From Oscillospiraceae bacterium (lineage in GTDB: Bacteria; Bacillota; Clostridia; Oscillospirales; CAG-272), in the NCBI GenBank assembly GCA_009788105.1, contig WQSD01000039.1:1-9146 (forward strand): a DNA stretch of 9,146 nucleotides. The letters run 5' to 3'. A model generated the notes under the pieces. It did no database searches. It had not been told where the DNA came from and worked only from the letters and a program-made list of their open reading frames with translations. Position 1 is the stretch's first letter. Every line of letters begins with the position of its first letter. The position numbers and the translations under genes are program-made. Positions 1 through 7,007 of the stretch are shown one piece after another.

Positions 1-231
1 GCCAAAACCGGCATGGGGGAGGAGGAGCTTATCGCCCGCCTTGTCCGGTACAGCGAGGAGCGAAAAGGGCGCGCTACCCTGCTTATCCCTAACGACAAGC
101 AACACCTGCTGAACCAAATCTATCGTGACGGTAGCGTGCTGTCCACCGACTACACCGACGAGGGCATCCGAGTAGAGGCGAATTTATCGCCCCGTGCGAT
201 GGGTGTGCTTAGGGAGTGGGTGGTTAGGTGA
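1..231 (+). CDS. hflX: GTPase HflX, C-terminal end (partial, 5' truncated by window)
   Basis: This frame is open from the first base of the window and ends with TGA at 229-231, giving about 76 residues of a protein that begins outside the window. The visible part reads as the small C-terminal domain of HflX, a ribosome-associated GTPase of the translation factor superfamily that splits stalled ribosomes. The diagnostic pattern is a helix followed by a strand with LLIPND, then the hallmark ending VLSTDYTDEGIRVEANLS. The GTP-binding motifs (G1-G4) would lie upstream and cannot be checked. The internal ATG at 13 is not the real start. A hairpin terminator follows seven bases after the stop, so the gene ends its own transcription unit. 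The identification rests on recall of the family's C-terminal pattern. Confidence 0.8.
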   Translation, partial: AKTGMGEEELIARLVRYSEERKGRATLLIPNDKQHLLNQIYRDGSVLSTDYTDEGIRVEANLSPRAMGVLREWVVR

Positions 232-237
232 ATACAA

Positions 238-269
238 AAAGGATTATTAGTTTCTCCTAATAATCCTTT
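238..269. terminator. Hairpin terminator between convergent genes
   Basis: A perfect 13-bp inverted repeat, 238-250 against 257-269, encloses the loop TTTCTC. The stem starts AAAGG and ends CCTTT, and the + strand continues with a T-rich tail ending TTTTT at 280. It lies between hflX (+) and the zinc-ribbon gene (-). It should terminate hflX and, because the stem has an A-run on its other flank, could also stop transcription arriving from the right. Confidence 0.85.
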
Positions 270-330
270 CTTCTATTTTTATCATTAATAGGCTATCTAC
301 GTCTGTATGTTGTATTTCCTGTATCTCGTA

Positions 331-591
331 TTACTTTTTCCAGCGTTTCAAATTCGGGAAAACTTCCATTATCTTCGCACGGGCTTCGTCGTCGTTCTTA
401 CAGCCGTCCCGCCACCACGGAATGTTAGCTTCAACCGCTTGTTCAAGGGTGCTATCACCAGTAAATCTCCCACCCTGCCAGCAGTGAACGCAATAATCCT
501 CGCTTAATCCGCCATCTGCTTGCGTGCCAAAGTCCTTTGGTTCAACCATTGGCATAGCACAACTTTGGCAAATTGATGTTTCTGTTGTCAT
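331..591 (-). CDS. Small zinc-ribbon domain protein
   Basis: This gene encodes 86 residues with two CxxC knuckles, Cys8/Cys11 (CQSCAMPM) and Cys34/Cys37 (YCVHC). This is the pattern of the 'putative zinc ribbon' family (PF12674 type), small cytosolic proteins of unknown function often found with a regulator or an enzyme domain. The C-terminal half is acidic and then basic, with a WW pair and the ending RWKK. The start at 591 is chosen because AGGAGG lies at 601-606 with a 9-base spacer; an upstream in-frame ATG at 705 would overlap the preceding gene and has no such site. The preceding XRE-VOC gene stops only one base before this ATG, and the ribosome binding site lies inside its 3' end, so the two are almost certainly co-transcribed and translationally coupled. 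The function cannot be stated from sequence. Confidence 0.85.
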   Translation of the reverse strand: MTTETSICQSCAMPMVEPKDFGTQADGGLSEDYCVHCWQGGRFTGDSTLEQAVEANIPWWRDGCKNDDEARAKIMEVFPNLKRWKK

Positions 592-592
592 C

Positions 593-1180
593 TTAACTAT
601 CCTCCTTATAATTTCCTGTAATTTCGATGGTGTTTCCATCAGGGTCAATAAGATTAAAGAAATAATACCCCTCGTGGACACGGATAATTTCGCTGGTTGT
701 ACCAATGTTAAGGCTTAACACCCGCTCACGCTCTTGTGCCAAATCTCTTATCCAAAAGTTAAGCACGAATTTTTCGTCGTGGTTATCCTTTGATAATGCT
801 TTGCTCGTTTGGTTCATAAGCGAAAAGCAAATGCCCTCGAACTGAAATTGTGCAAAAATGTTTGGCGTGATACTTGTGGCACGCATGGTGAGCAGTTTTT
901 CGTAAAAGTCAACCGACTTTGCAAAATCGCTTACAATCAGATACATACCAAAGTGTAATTTTTGCCTGTTTTTCATGGTCGGCTGTTTGCCAAGCAAAAG
1001 CATATCTGTTGTCACACCAAACAATGTCGCAAGTGCCACGGTTTTGTGGGTGTCCGGGTGAGCTTGCCCAAGTTCCCATTTTGACACCGATTGGCGTGAT
1101 ACTCCCAGAGTTTCGGCGAGGGCTTCTTGTGACATTCCAGCCTTGGTGCGCAGTGATTGTATGCGATGCCCAATGTCCAT
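593..1180 (-). CDS. XRE-type HTH regulator fused to a VOC (glyoxalase/bleomycin-resistance) domain
   Basis: The protein has 195 residues. Residues 5-60 form an XRE/Cro-type DNA-binding domain, with the helix-turn-helix around 16-38 (MSQEALAETLGVSRQSVSKW). Residues about 75-188 are a vicinal-oxygen-chelate domain: LHFGMYL at the first strand, SVDFYEKLL for the following helix, and the typical ending FNLIDPDGNTIEI. His77 and Glu186 sit where many VOC enzymes place metal ligands. VOC proteins bind or modify small molecules (glyoxalase, fosfomycin or bleomycin resistance), so the fusion is probably a small-molecule-sensing repressor; that role is inferred. GAAAGGA at 1188-1194, seven bases ahead of the ATG, supports the start. 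The zinc-ribbon gene follows after one base. Confidence 0.85.
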   Translation of the reverse strand: MDIGHRIQSLRTKAGMSQEALAETLGVSRQSVSKWELGQAHPDTHKTVALATLFGVTTDMLLLGKQPTMKNRQKLHFGMYLIVSDFAKSVDFYEKLLTMRATSITPNIFAQFQFEGICFSLMNQTSKALSKDNHDEKFVLNFWIRDLAQERERVLSLNIGTTSEIIRVHEGYYFFNLIDPDGNTIEITGNYKEDS

Positions 1181-1203
1181 ATCTTCATCCTTTCGACTCT
1201 TCT

Positions 1204-1232
1204 ATTCTACACAATGCAAGCAGAAATTGCAA
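1204..1232 (-). promoter_or_regulatory. Candidate promoter of the XRE-VOC / zinc-ribbon unit
   Basis: On the - strand, TTGCAA (1227-1232) is followed after 17 bases by TAGAAT (1204-1209), about 24 bases ahead of the ATG at 1180. The -10 is a five-of-six match and is preceded by TGTG; the -35 is a four-of-six match. The spacing is ideal. The 117-base gap between this gene and the previous stop at 1298 leaves room for a separate promoter. Confidence 0.5.
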
Positions 1233-1297
1233 CCAACCTGCCTTGGCAATTTGTCAACTGTGGGTTGCGGAGTCTTATACTCACTTTACTCATTCCC

Positions 1298-2479
1298 CTA
1301 TTGCACCCAATGTTTTTTCAGCAAACCGCTTATTGTCAGCATTCCTACCGCAATTATTGAGATTATCATATATGTTCCATAAGTTCTTATATGATGAAGG
1401 TTGGGTATATGCGGGCGGAAGTAGTAGGTAGCCATAGCACCAATATTGGAATATATCAAAAAGAAAGCAATGTTTCGCACTCCTGTAACCACAGCGTTTC
1501 TACGTTCTTTTACTGCTACAAAAACGATAGCAAGCAGACCGAATATCCAAGTAGCTAAAACTACCCATTGTAAAATCGAAGTTATTGTGTAAAATTGACC
1601 TCTAACTATTGGGAAAGTTCCGTCCCATCGGCTTCTTTCGTTATTTAACGCAACTTCGCGCACAATTACAAAAACTGTAGTAAGTGCAAGTATACCAAAG
1701 TGCAACCAGTTCAGGGCAATTATTTGCTTTGGTAGCCGTACAATGCTTGTTTCAGGCAAAAACAATCGTTTTCCGATGGCGTCAAGACAAAGGAAAAACA
1801 CTAACGCAATTGCAAATAAATCTACTGCTTGCCTTGCGTATGTTTCAAAAGTAATCACGATGTTCAAAAAATATCCTTGCCGCGGAATTAGCGGCAGGGC
1901 AAAAAGTATTGCGGCGGCACACACCATTAGGGACACAAACGACCAGCGATAACGGGTTAAGACAAGTCGGTTCATATCTTCAGGAGGCAGATAATCTAAT
2001 AATTCGTTATCTCGTGTAATTTCATTCAGTCTGTTCAATGCAACAAGGGTTATAGCCGCCGCAACAATGGCAAAGACAGCGACAACTGCAACACCAATAG
2101 CAGGGCGAAAAAATCCATATGAAATAGCGAATAGAAGTACAAACCCGATTAAACTTACTGAGATTGAAATGCATATCGACGATTTGAATCGCGAGAGACT
2201 GTTACCTAAAAGGCGTTTGATTTGCTTATCAATTTTCGGTGCAGGCTTTTCGGCGGGCGGTTCGGCAAGTATTCGCCCGCCCTTTAAGAGTTCGTCGCAG
2301 GTTACATCGAAAATTTCTGCAATAACAGGTATAAGTGAAATGTCAGGGGCGCATTCGTCCCGCTCCCAGCGGCTGACTGCCTTATTTGAAACATTCAGCC
2401 TGTCGGCAAGTTCCTGTTGGGTCAGTCCGGCGGCTTTTCGTAGCACAGCGATAAATGTGCCGATAGTTTTTCTTTCCAT
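1298..2479 (-). CDS. XRE-family regulator with C-terminal eight-helix membrane domain
   Basis: The protein has 393 residues. Residues 6-60 are an XRE-type DNA-binding domain with the helix-turn-helix at about 19-41 (LTQQELADRLNVSNKAVSRW), typical of clostridial membrane-linked XRE proteins. A proline-rich basic linker (about 70-98) leads to eight hydrophobic stretches at about 101-123, 127-148, 179-198, 218-235, 256-275, 299-323, 335-354 and 369-388. The protein should therefore be anchored in the cytoplasmic membrane with its DNA-binding head inside. The start at 2479 has GAGGTG at 2487-2492 with a 7-base spacer; an in-frame ATG 25 codons upstream would add a Cys-rich tail lacking a ribosome binding site and overlapping the promoter region. 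The membrane domain resembles no transporter I can name. Signal and target genes are unknown; autoregulation through the palindrome at 2506-2521 is plausible. Confidence 0.85.
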   Translation of the reverse strand: MERKTIGTFIAVLRKAAGLTQQELADRLNVSNKAVSRWERDECAPDISLIPVIAEIFDVTCDELLKGGRILAEPPAEKPAPKIDKQIKRLLGNSLSRFKSSICISISVSLIGFVLLFAISYGFFRPAIGVAVVAVFAIVAAAITLVALNRLNEITRDNELLDYLPPEDMNRLVLTRYRWSFVSLMVCAAAILFALPLIPRQGYFLNIVITFETYARQAVDLFAIALVFFLCLDAIGKRLFLPETSIVRLPKQIIALNWLHFGILALTTVFVIVREVALNNERSRWDGTFPIVRGQFYTITSILQWVVLATWIFGLLAIVFVAVKERRNAVVTGVRNIAFFLIYSNIGAMATYYFRPHIPNLHHIRTYGTYMIISIIAVGMLTISGLLKKHWVQ

Positions 2480-2505
2480 AGTTAAGCACCTCGTAGTTTG
2501 TTTGT

Positions 2506-2521
2506 TGTAGCAAATGCTACA
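2506..2521. promoter_or_regulatory. Inverted repeat, possible autoregulatory operator
   Basis: Perfect 6-bp arms TGTAGC and GCTACA (2506-2511 and 2516-2521) flank an AAAT centre. The repeat sits 27-42 bases ahead of the start of the XRE-membrane gene and directly downstream of the candidate -10, so it would cover the transcription start. That position suits a repressor site for the XRE protein encoded downstream. Binding is inferred only. Confidence 0.4.
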
Positions 2522-2526
2522 GCTAC

Positions 2527-2554
2527 ATTCTACTATATTGACAGAGAAAATCAA
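2527..2554 (-). promoter_or_regulatory. Candidate promoter of the XRE-membrane gene
   Basis: On the - strand, TTGATT (2549-2554) is followed after 16 bases by TAGAAT (2527-2532). The same -10 hexamer is used by the XRE-VOC candidate promoter. It lies in the 118-base gap after atpD, in an AT-rich stretch, and places the transcription start next to the palindrome at 2506-2521. Confidence 0.4.
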
Positions 2555-2597
2555 AGCCCGCAGACCGAAAATCTATCTCGGAAAGCGAGAATTGTGG

Positions 2598-3257
2598 TCA
2601 ATCCCTACTTTCTCGTCCCTCATATTCCTTCTCCACCATCATGTCTTTCACTTTCATCAGGCGGGTCAGGTTGCCCCGCTCATTCTCGTCAAGGCGCATG
2701 GTGATGTGCTTCACTGTGTCGACATAATTGGGTATCATCACGTGTTCAAGGGCGTTGACACGGCGGCGAGTTTTCTCGATTTCGGCGGACAGCATTTGCA
2801 CGCTTTTTTCAAGCTCTGCAAGACGGAGCATATGCGGTAGCAGGTCGGAGAGTGATGTCACAGCCTCATCAAGTGCCTCGGTGGTAAAGGCATAGCCATA
2901 GGAGAGAGCGGACGCCCCCTCGCCCGCATACTCTGCGGCGTATATCGGCACGTTCACACCCATGATGTTCTGGCTGGACACAGTCAGGCGGGCTGATTTT
3001 GTGGACAACAGCAACGCGGAATCCAACCGCTGGGGCTGCATTCGCGAGCTCGCAAGCTCCATTTGCTGCATGGCGGCGGCGATGTCTGCCTCTACCTGCC
3101 CTCGCAGCTGTCTTGCTTCCCGCACCAACAACAAAAAGCGGCGCATCATCTCGTCCCGCTTGTCACGGAGCAGGCGGTGTCCCTTTTGTGCCACTGACAG
3201 ACGGTCTTTCATCCGTGACAACTCCATGCGGGTGGGGTTTACGTTTAGTATTGGCAT
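2598..3257 (-). CDS. atpD: V-type ATP synthase subunit D
   Basis: The protein has 219 residues, the normal length for V/A-type ATPase subunit D (NtpD), the coiled-coil central-stalk rotor subunit that turns inside the A3B3 head on the cytoplasmic face of the membrane. The N-terminus LNVNPTRMELSRMKDRLSVA and the following KGHRLLRDKRDEMMRRF are the family signature. The C-terminal signature EKTRRRVNALEHVMIPNY precedes the final helix. The middle (about 70-140) is the less conserved globular part. TTGGAGT lies eight bases ahead of the ATG, and the stop of the lipoprotein gene is three bases upstream, so translation is coupled. Subunit D normally follows subunit B directly; here B is 3.7 kb away. 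GC content matches atpB rather than the genes between them. No clear terminator follows. Confidence 0.95.
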   Translation of the reverse strand: MPILNVNPTRMELSRMKDRLSVAQKGHRLLRDKRDEMMRRFLLLVREARQLRGQVEADIAAAMQQMELASSRMQPQRLDSALLLSTKSARLTVSSQNIMGVNVPIYAAEYAGEGASALSYGYAFTTEALDEAVTSLSDLLPHMLRLAELEKSVQMLSAEIEKTRRRVNALEHVMIPNYVDTVKHITMRLDENERGNLTRLMKVKDMMVEKEYEGRESRD

Positions 3258-3260
3258 GGG

Positions 3261-4340
3261 TTACTCCAATCCTCGATTAAATTCGCTCATAATCTCAAGT
3301 ATTTGCCGGGTAAATTCCTGGTCATATGTGACTGCACCGAACATGAGTATTGGCATGGTAGTCAGCCAATCGGACAGCCCCTCGTACAGCAAAATTTCGG
3401 CATTGTGTGCGGAGTTTATGGCGATATATGAACCGGAAAGCAGGGCACTCGCCAGCCCCTCCCCCTCCAAGATTGGGGAAAGCTGTGCCTGTCCGACACG
3501 CAACACATTATCGTGCCGTCCGCCGCCCAAATATTCATGCTCCCCGCTCATTCGGGCGATAATGCCCGCTGTTTCTTGCTGATTGTGCCACACTCGGCGA
3601 AGGTTGCCGCTCCAGGGGTAGTGATGTCCGCCCTGTGTAGCGGCGGTGCGGGCAAAGATGATGACCCCGCCTGCCGTACCGCCGACTGTTGCATCCGCAA
3701 GGGTAACGGTGTGCAGTGGGGTATCCTGCGGCGTGATGTGAACAAAGTCGAACAGCGACTGACCGTTCACCATAATTTCGCCAACATAGCTCCACAAAGC
3801 AGTGAAATTCGCACTTCCGCCCAACCGCACTTCGTAAATGTCGAATATCACCAGTTCCCCCGGGTTGTCTTGCAGAAATGCGATAGTTTCGGCTATATAC
3901 TCTCGCAGAGGAGCAGAAATCAGAGTGTTTTCGGTGTACCAGCCCTCCGCATAGGTTATCCGCACGTCAAAATATCGCACACCACGCTCCAGCATTTCCC
4001 CCGCACCATGGGCTTGGGTGCGAGCAAAGCCGGCGATAATATCGCCCCCGACAGCAAGCAACAGCGGATTGCTCGCCACGAAAGAGGTATCGTTCGGGTC
4101 AATGGGAGAGCTTCTGTCAATGGCGTGGCTGAACGAATTGTGTGCGCCAAGCATAGCAATATCAACCACACGAGCAGACTGCGGCACGCTGTCACGAATG
4201 ATACGCGCAGGGTCGAGTGGTTGCTGTTGGTCGTCGTTGCCGTTCAGTGGGTAATATGGGGGTGCAATGTTTGTGGTGTTGTCACAGCCTATAAGCAAAA
4301 GCGAAAATAGCATGAATGTAAAAATTAAAATTTTGTGCAT
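3261..4340 (-). CDS. Lipoprotein with PI-PLC-like (X-domain) fold, second catalytic His apparently missing
   Basis: The protein has 359 residues. Residues 1-19 are a type II signal peptide with a lipobox LIGC (Cys19), so the product is expected to be lipid-anchored outside the membrane. A polar linker (about 20-45) follows. From about residue 55 the pattern matches phosphatidylinositol-specific phospholipase C-like phosphodiesterases: LGAHNSFSHAID with His67 as the general-base candidate, RGVRYFDVRI (Arg122, Asp125, Arg127), then FLQDNPGELVIFDIYEV for the next strand. In active bacterial PI-PLCs an HG pair follows the FDVR strand and supplies the general acid; here the segment reads EGWYTENTL with no histidine. 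The protein may be inactive, use another residue, or act on a different substrate. GGGAG six bases before the ATG supports the start. The gene lies 12 bases after tatD and three bases before atpD. Confidence 0.8.
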   Translation of the reverse strand: MHKILIFTFMLFSLLLIGCDNTTNIAPPYYPLNGNDDQQQPLDPARIIRDSVPQSARVVDIAMLGAHNSFSHAIDRSSPIDPNDTSFVASNPLLLAVGGDIIAGFARTQAHGAGEMLERGVRYFDVRITYAEGWYTENTLISAPLREYIAETIAFLQDNPGELVIFDIYEVRLGGSANFTALWSYVGEIMVNGQSLFDFVHITPQDTPLHTVTLADATVGGTAGGVIIFARTAATQGGHHYPWSGNLRRVWHNQQETAGIIARMSGEHEYLGGGRHDNVLRVGQAQLSPILEGEGLASALLSGSYIAINSAHNAEILLYEGLSDWLTTMPILMFGAVTYDQEFTRQILEIMSEFNRGLE

Positions 4341-4352
4341 ACGATTCTCCCG

Positions 4353-5153
4353 TTACACACCAAACAAAAGGCGTGCATTATTCGTTGTAAGTTGTGCGAA
4401 TTCCTGCAAGCTCATACCAAGTAAATCTGCCCCAACCTGTGCGGTGTAATGCAAAAATCCGGAATGGTTCGCCTGCCCACGCATTGGGTGGGGGGCATAA
4501 AAGGGGCAGTCGGTTTCAATCATGATTTTATCTTGTGGCAATGCACACATAATTTCTCGGAGCTTTGCGGCGTCCTTGTTTTTATATGTAATCGACCCGC
4601 AAAAAGATATGTACCACCCAAGGTGGATAAGTTGCTGTGCTATTTCTGCGTCCCCCGAAAAGCCGTGAAACACTCCCCGCGCTTCCGGGTATTCGGAAAT
4701 AATTTTTAGGCAGTCTTTGTAGGCTTGGCGACAATGGACAATCATAGGACGGGCATGACGAATGCCAAGTTCCAATTGTAACCTAAACCAATCTTTTTGT
4801 AAATCTTTTGCCGTCCATCCACGATAATAATTTGCTTCAATTTTGTTGAATTTATGCGAATAATCAAGTCCGCACTCTCCTACGGCAACGACTTTTTCGT
4901 AAGAAAGCATTTTTTGTAATGCGGTCAATGTGTTTGCTCTACTACGAATATCAGTAACAGAATTAGGGCATACGCCAACAGTAGCATAAATAAAGCTATA
5001 TTCCTTTGCCAAGTCAACGCTGAATTGGGAACTATGCAAATCACGCCCAACATTAAGAATGCGGGTCACATTATTTAGATAGGCGCTGTGGATAAGAACA
5101 TCGGCGCGCTTTATGCGTTTGTCATCATAATGGGCGTGGGTGTCATAAAACAT
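4353..5153 (-). CDS. TatD-family metal-dependent hydrolase / DNase
   Basis: The protein has 266 residues, the usual length for the TatD family, TIM-barrel enzymes of the amidohydrolase superfamily that mostly act as 3'-5' DNA exonucleases. The metal ligands are present: DTHAHYDD (His6, His8), GECGLDY (Glu93), IVHCR (His140), FHGFSG (His163) and ETDCP (Asp215). The conserved GxHPH turn is altered to GVCPNS, so His is replaced by Cys62; this position is not a known direct metal ligand. AGGAG six bases ahead of the ATG supports the start. The gene is 22 bases downstream of the methyltransferase and shares its lower GC content, so it probably arrived with the restriction-modification genes. The housekeeping TatD copy in Firmicutes usually sits near metG, ksgA or rnmV, which are absent here. 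A role in degrading cut foreign DNA is inferred. Confidence 0.88.
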   Translation of the reverse strand: MFYDTHAHYDDKRIKRADVLIHSAYLNNVTRILNVGRDLHSSQFSVDLAKEYSFIYATVGVCPNSVTDIRSRANTLTALQKMLSYEKVVAVGECGLDYSHKFNKIEANYYRGWTAKDLQKDWFRLQLELGIRHARPMIVHCRQAYKDCLKIISEYPEARGVFHGFSGDAEIAQQLIHLGWYISFCGSITYKNKDAAKLREIMCALPQDKIMIETDCPFYAPHPMRGQANHSGFLHYTAQVGADLLGMSLQEFAQLTTNNARLLFGV

Positions 5154-5176
5154 GGAGGTCTCCTATTTGGGTGGAT

Positions 5177-6154
5177 TTACCCTAACACTTTTTTAATAGA
5201 GTGTGCCACAGCCATTGCCATGTTTACAGGAACAGCGTTTCCAATCATTTTATAGCCGTCGGCAATATTGTTGTATTCAAATACAAATTCATCCGGGAAA
5301 GTTTGTATTCTGGCACATTCACGAACGCTTAACCGTCTGTATAGATGTTCTTTTCCAGGTGCGAATATACGCTTGTTTACCTCTACAAAAAGCATTTTTG
5401 GGGCTTGAGGATGTATTGGTGCATGGCGACCGCCGGCCTGAATGGTAAAGGACTGCTCATCCCAACCTCTCACCCTGTTCCGTGACATGAAAATAGTCGA
5501 AAATCCACCTGTCATATATTCATGATTTGGAACAACACAGTCACCATTATTTGTCTTGTTCGTTTCTTTTGCGGGAAGAGCGGTGTCTTTCAAATCCCAT
5601 ATTCTTTCTTTAAGTGTAGGTTTGTGTTTGCTTTCGGTAGGATAACGGAAACTGGCATTCAAATCTTTTCTAAACCCAACATAAAACACTCGCTTTCTGT
5701 CTTGTGGAACATTATAGTCGGCAGCGTTAAGCAACTGAATATCAAGTTCATATCCCGCCTCTTCAAAGTGGTTTATAATGTTGTGAACGGCCTCTTTATG
5801 AGTATTTGCCATCATGCCCGAAACATTTTCGGCAACGAAAAATTTTGGTTGTTTTTCTCTCAATATACGGATAAAATCATAGAACAACTGCCCACGAGCA
5901 TCATCAATACCACGCAACGCCCCGGCCTCGCTCCAACTTTGGCAAGGTGGTCCGCCAATTATTCCGTCACAATCGGGAATTTCAGATGATGCTATTTTTC
6001 TAACATCACGCCTGTCTAATAGCGTGTTGTGATTTTTCTCATACGTTGCCCATATTGTTTTGTCGAATTCGTTTGCCCAAACAACATTAAACCCAGCGTT
6101 CTTAAACCCTAAATCCATGCCGCCCGCACCAGCAAATAAACTAATTATTTTCAT
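5177..6154 (-). CDS. DNA (cytosine-5) methyltransferase, HaeIII-type, predicted target GGCC
   Basis: This 325-residue protein is a complete C5 cytosine methyltransferase. In order it shows motif I (SLFAGAGGMDLGF, 5-17), motif IV with the catalytic Cys71 (GGPPCQSWSEAG), motif VI (ENV, 109-111), motif VIII (QDRKRVFYVGF, 151-161), a target-recognition region at about 190-275, motif IX (RRLSVRECARIQTFPDEF) and motif X (GYKMIGNAVPVN, 301-312). The segments SWSEAGALRGIDDARG, TIFMSRNRVRGW and HPQAPKML closely match my recollection of M.HaeIII, including its recognition region, which indicates methylation within GGCC. It protects host DNA from the endonuclease encoded just upstream. The ribosome binding site AGGAAAG overlaps the stop of the endonuclease gene, with only seven bases between stop and ATG. 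Three of the four GGCC sites in the window are inside this gene. Confidence 0.95.
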   Translation of the reverse strand: MKIISLFAGAGGMDLGFKNAGFNVVWANEFDKTIWATYEKNHNTLLDRRDVRKIASSEIPDCDGIIGGPPCQSWSEAGALRGIDDARGQLFYDFIRILREKQPKFFVAENVSGMMANTHKEAVHNIINHFEEAGYELDIQLLNAADYNVPQDRKRVFYVGFRKDLNASFRYPTESKHKPTLKERIWDLKDTALPAKETNKTNNGDCVVPNHEYMTGGFSTIFMSRNRVRGWDEQSFTIQAGGRHAPIHPQAPKMLFVEVNKRIFAPGKEHLYRRLSVRECARIQTFPDEFVFEYNNIADGYKMIGNAVPVNMAMAVAHSIKKVLG

Positions 6155-6161
6155 AACTTTC

Positions 6162-7007
6162 CTACCTGTGAAATGTGATAAGTTTTGCTTGTTTCAAAAT
6201 TGCAGGGTTATCGGGTGATTTGATTTCAATATCTGAAATTTTGAAGTTATCATTCGTTATTTTTTCAATTCTTTCTCTATCTTCTTTTGGAAACGAATTG
6301 TATTTTTCTGTGTTTATAACAGCAACAAACTCAAATTGTGCGTCCGTGGGAGTGTACGCATACGAAAACACTTTTGTAGGGTTTTCAATTCCCCACATTC
6401 CACGAATACGCAAGTATGTAATTCCAAGGGGGTCAATTCTATTCACCCTACCCAATTCTGTTGTTTCGGAAAATTCAACATCAGGAACTAAGTTTACCCC
6501 TTGGACAATCACTTGTCTAATTTTCTCGTATGTTTCTGCACTTGCAGCATAGTCCACACCATAAACGAAAAATAGTCGTGATAGAGAGTTGTTTTTGGCT
6601 ACGCCAACGGCATACAAAATATCTTTCTCGGTCCAATCTTCACAATCGCGACAGGGGGTAGTTATCATAGGACTATCGGCAAACAACTTTGCTTTTGGAT
6701 AGGAGCTGTTTAGTGATAACGGTGCACCTTTGCTTTCGATTTTCTTGACTTCTACCGCATCGCCGTTTTTTATGATAAAGTCTGGCGGGTGGTTCTGCGT
6801 GCCAAGAAATGAAAACACTTTTGAATATTGTTTGTTTCGTGCTTGTTCGTTTGTTTCCAACAAAGTACCAGCAAAAACATCTTTGACATATTTTTCAAGT
6901 GCATCGCCCATGCTGTTTGCACGATTGTTTCCAGTATAAAAACTGCGAAGTTCGCTAATTGGATTGGCTACAATATTGGCAATTGCTTGTAATATATTGA
7001 CGCTCAT
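6162..7007 (-). CDS. Type II restriction endonuclease, NgoPII family, predicted target GGCC
   Basis: The protein has 281 residues. The N-terminal half resembles the NgoPII restriction endonuclease family (PF09521 type), which cuts GG^CC: NILQAIANIVANPISELRSF, NRANSMGDALEKYVKDVFAG and LNSSYPKAKLF. A PD-(D/E)xK nuclease core is visible as PPDFIIKNGDAVEVKK, giving Asp76, Glu86 and Lys88. A CRDC pair (Cys119, Cys122) and the conserved GRVNRIDPLGITYLRIRGMW follow. The ATG at 7007 shares its A with the atpB stop (TGATG), and an in-frame GTG lies just ahead at 7010; GGAGG nine bases before the ATG, within atpB, suits either. The ATG is preferred because the family begins close to this point. The next gene is the cognate methyltransferase. 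No C-protein controller gene is present. GC content is much lower than in atpB. Confidence 0.88.
   Translation of the reverse strand: MSVNILQAIANIVANPISELRSFYTGNNRANSMGDALEKYVKDVFAGTLLETNEQARNKQYSKVFSFLGTQNHPPDFIIKNGDAVEVKKIESKGAPLSLNSSYPKAKLFADSPMITTPCRDCEDWTEKDILYAVGVAKNNSLSRLFFVYGVDYAASAETYEKIRQVIVQGVNLVPDVEFSETTELGRVNRIDPLGITYLRIRGMWGIENPTKVFSYAYTPTDAQFEFVAVINTEKYNSFPKEDRERIEKITNDNFKISDIEIKSPDNPAILKQAKLITFHR

Noticed and set aside
592..705. Longer N-terminus for the zinc-ribbon protein starting at 705
   Set aside because: The extension overlaps the VOC coding region out of frame, and an ideal AGGAGG precedes the internal ATG at 591.
1252..1257. Perfect TTGACA on the - strand as the -35 of the XRE-VOC gene
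   Set aside because: No acceptable -10 occurs 16-19 bases downstream; the weaker TTGCAA at 1227-1232 has a good -10 at correct spacing.
2480..2554. Longer N-terminus for the XRE-membrane protein starting at 2554
   Set aside because: The extra 25 residues overlap the candidate promoter and palindrome and lack a ribosome binding site, whereas the ATG at 2479 has one and begins just before the XRE domain.
2576..2590. Hairpin after atpD (TCTCG / CGAGA) as a terminator
   Set aside because: Only a 5-bp stem and no run of T directly after it on the - strand.
3513..4310. Open frame of 265 codons on the + strand
   Set aside because: It is antisense to the lipoprotein gene, has no ribosome binding site of note, and its protein is composition-biased without recognisable domains.
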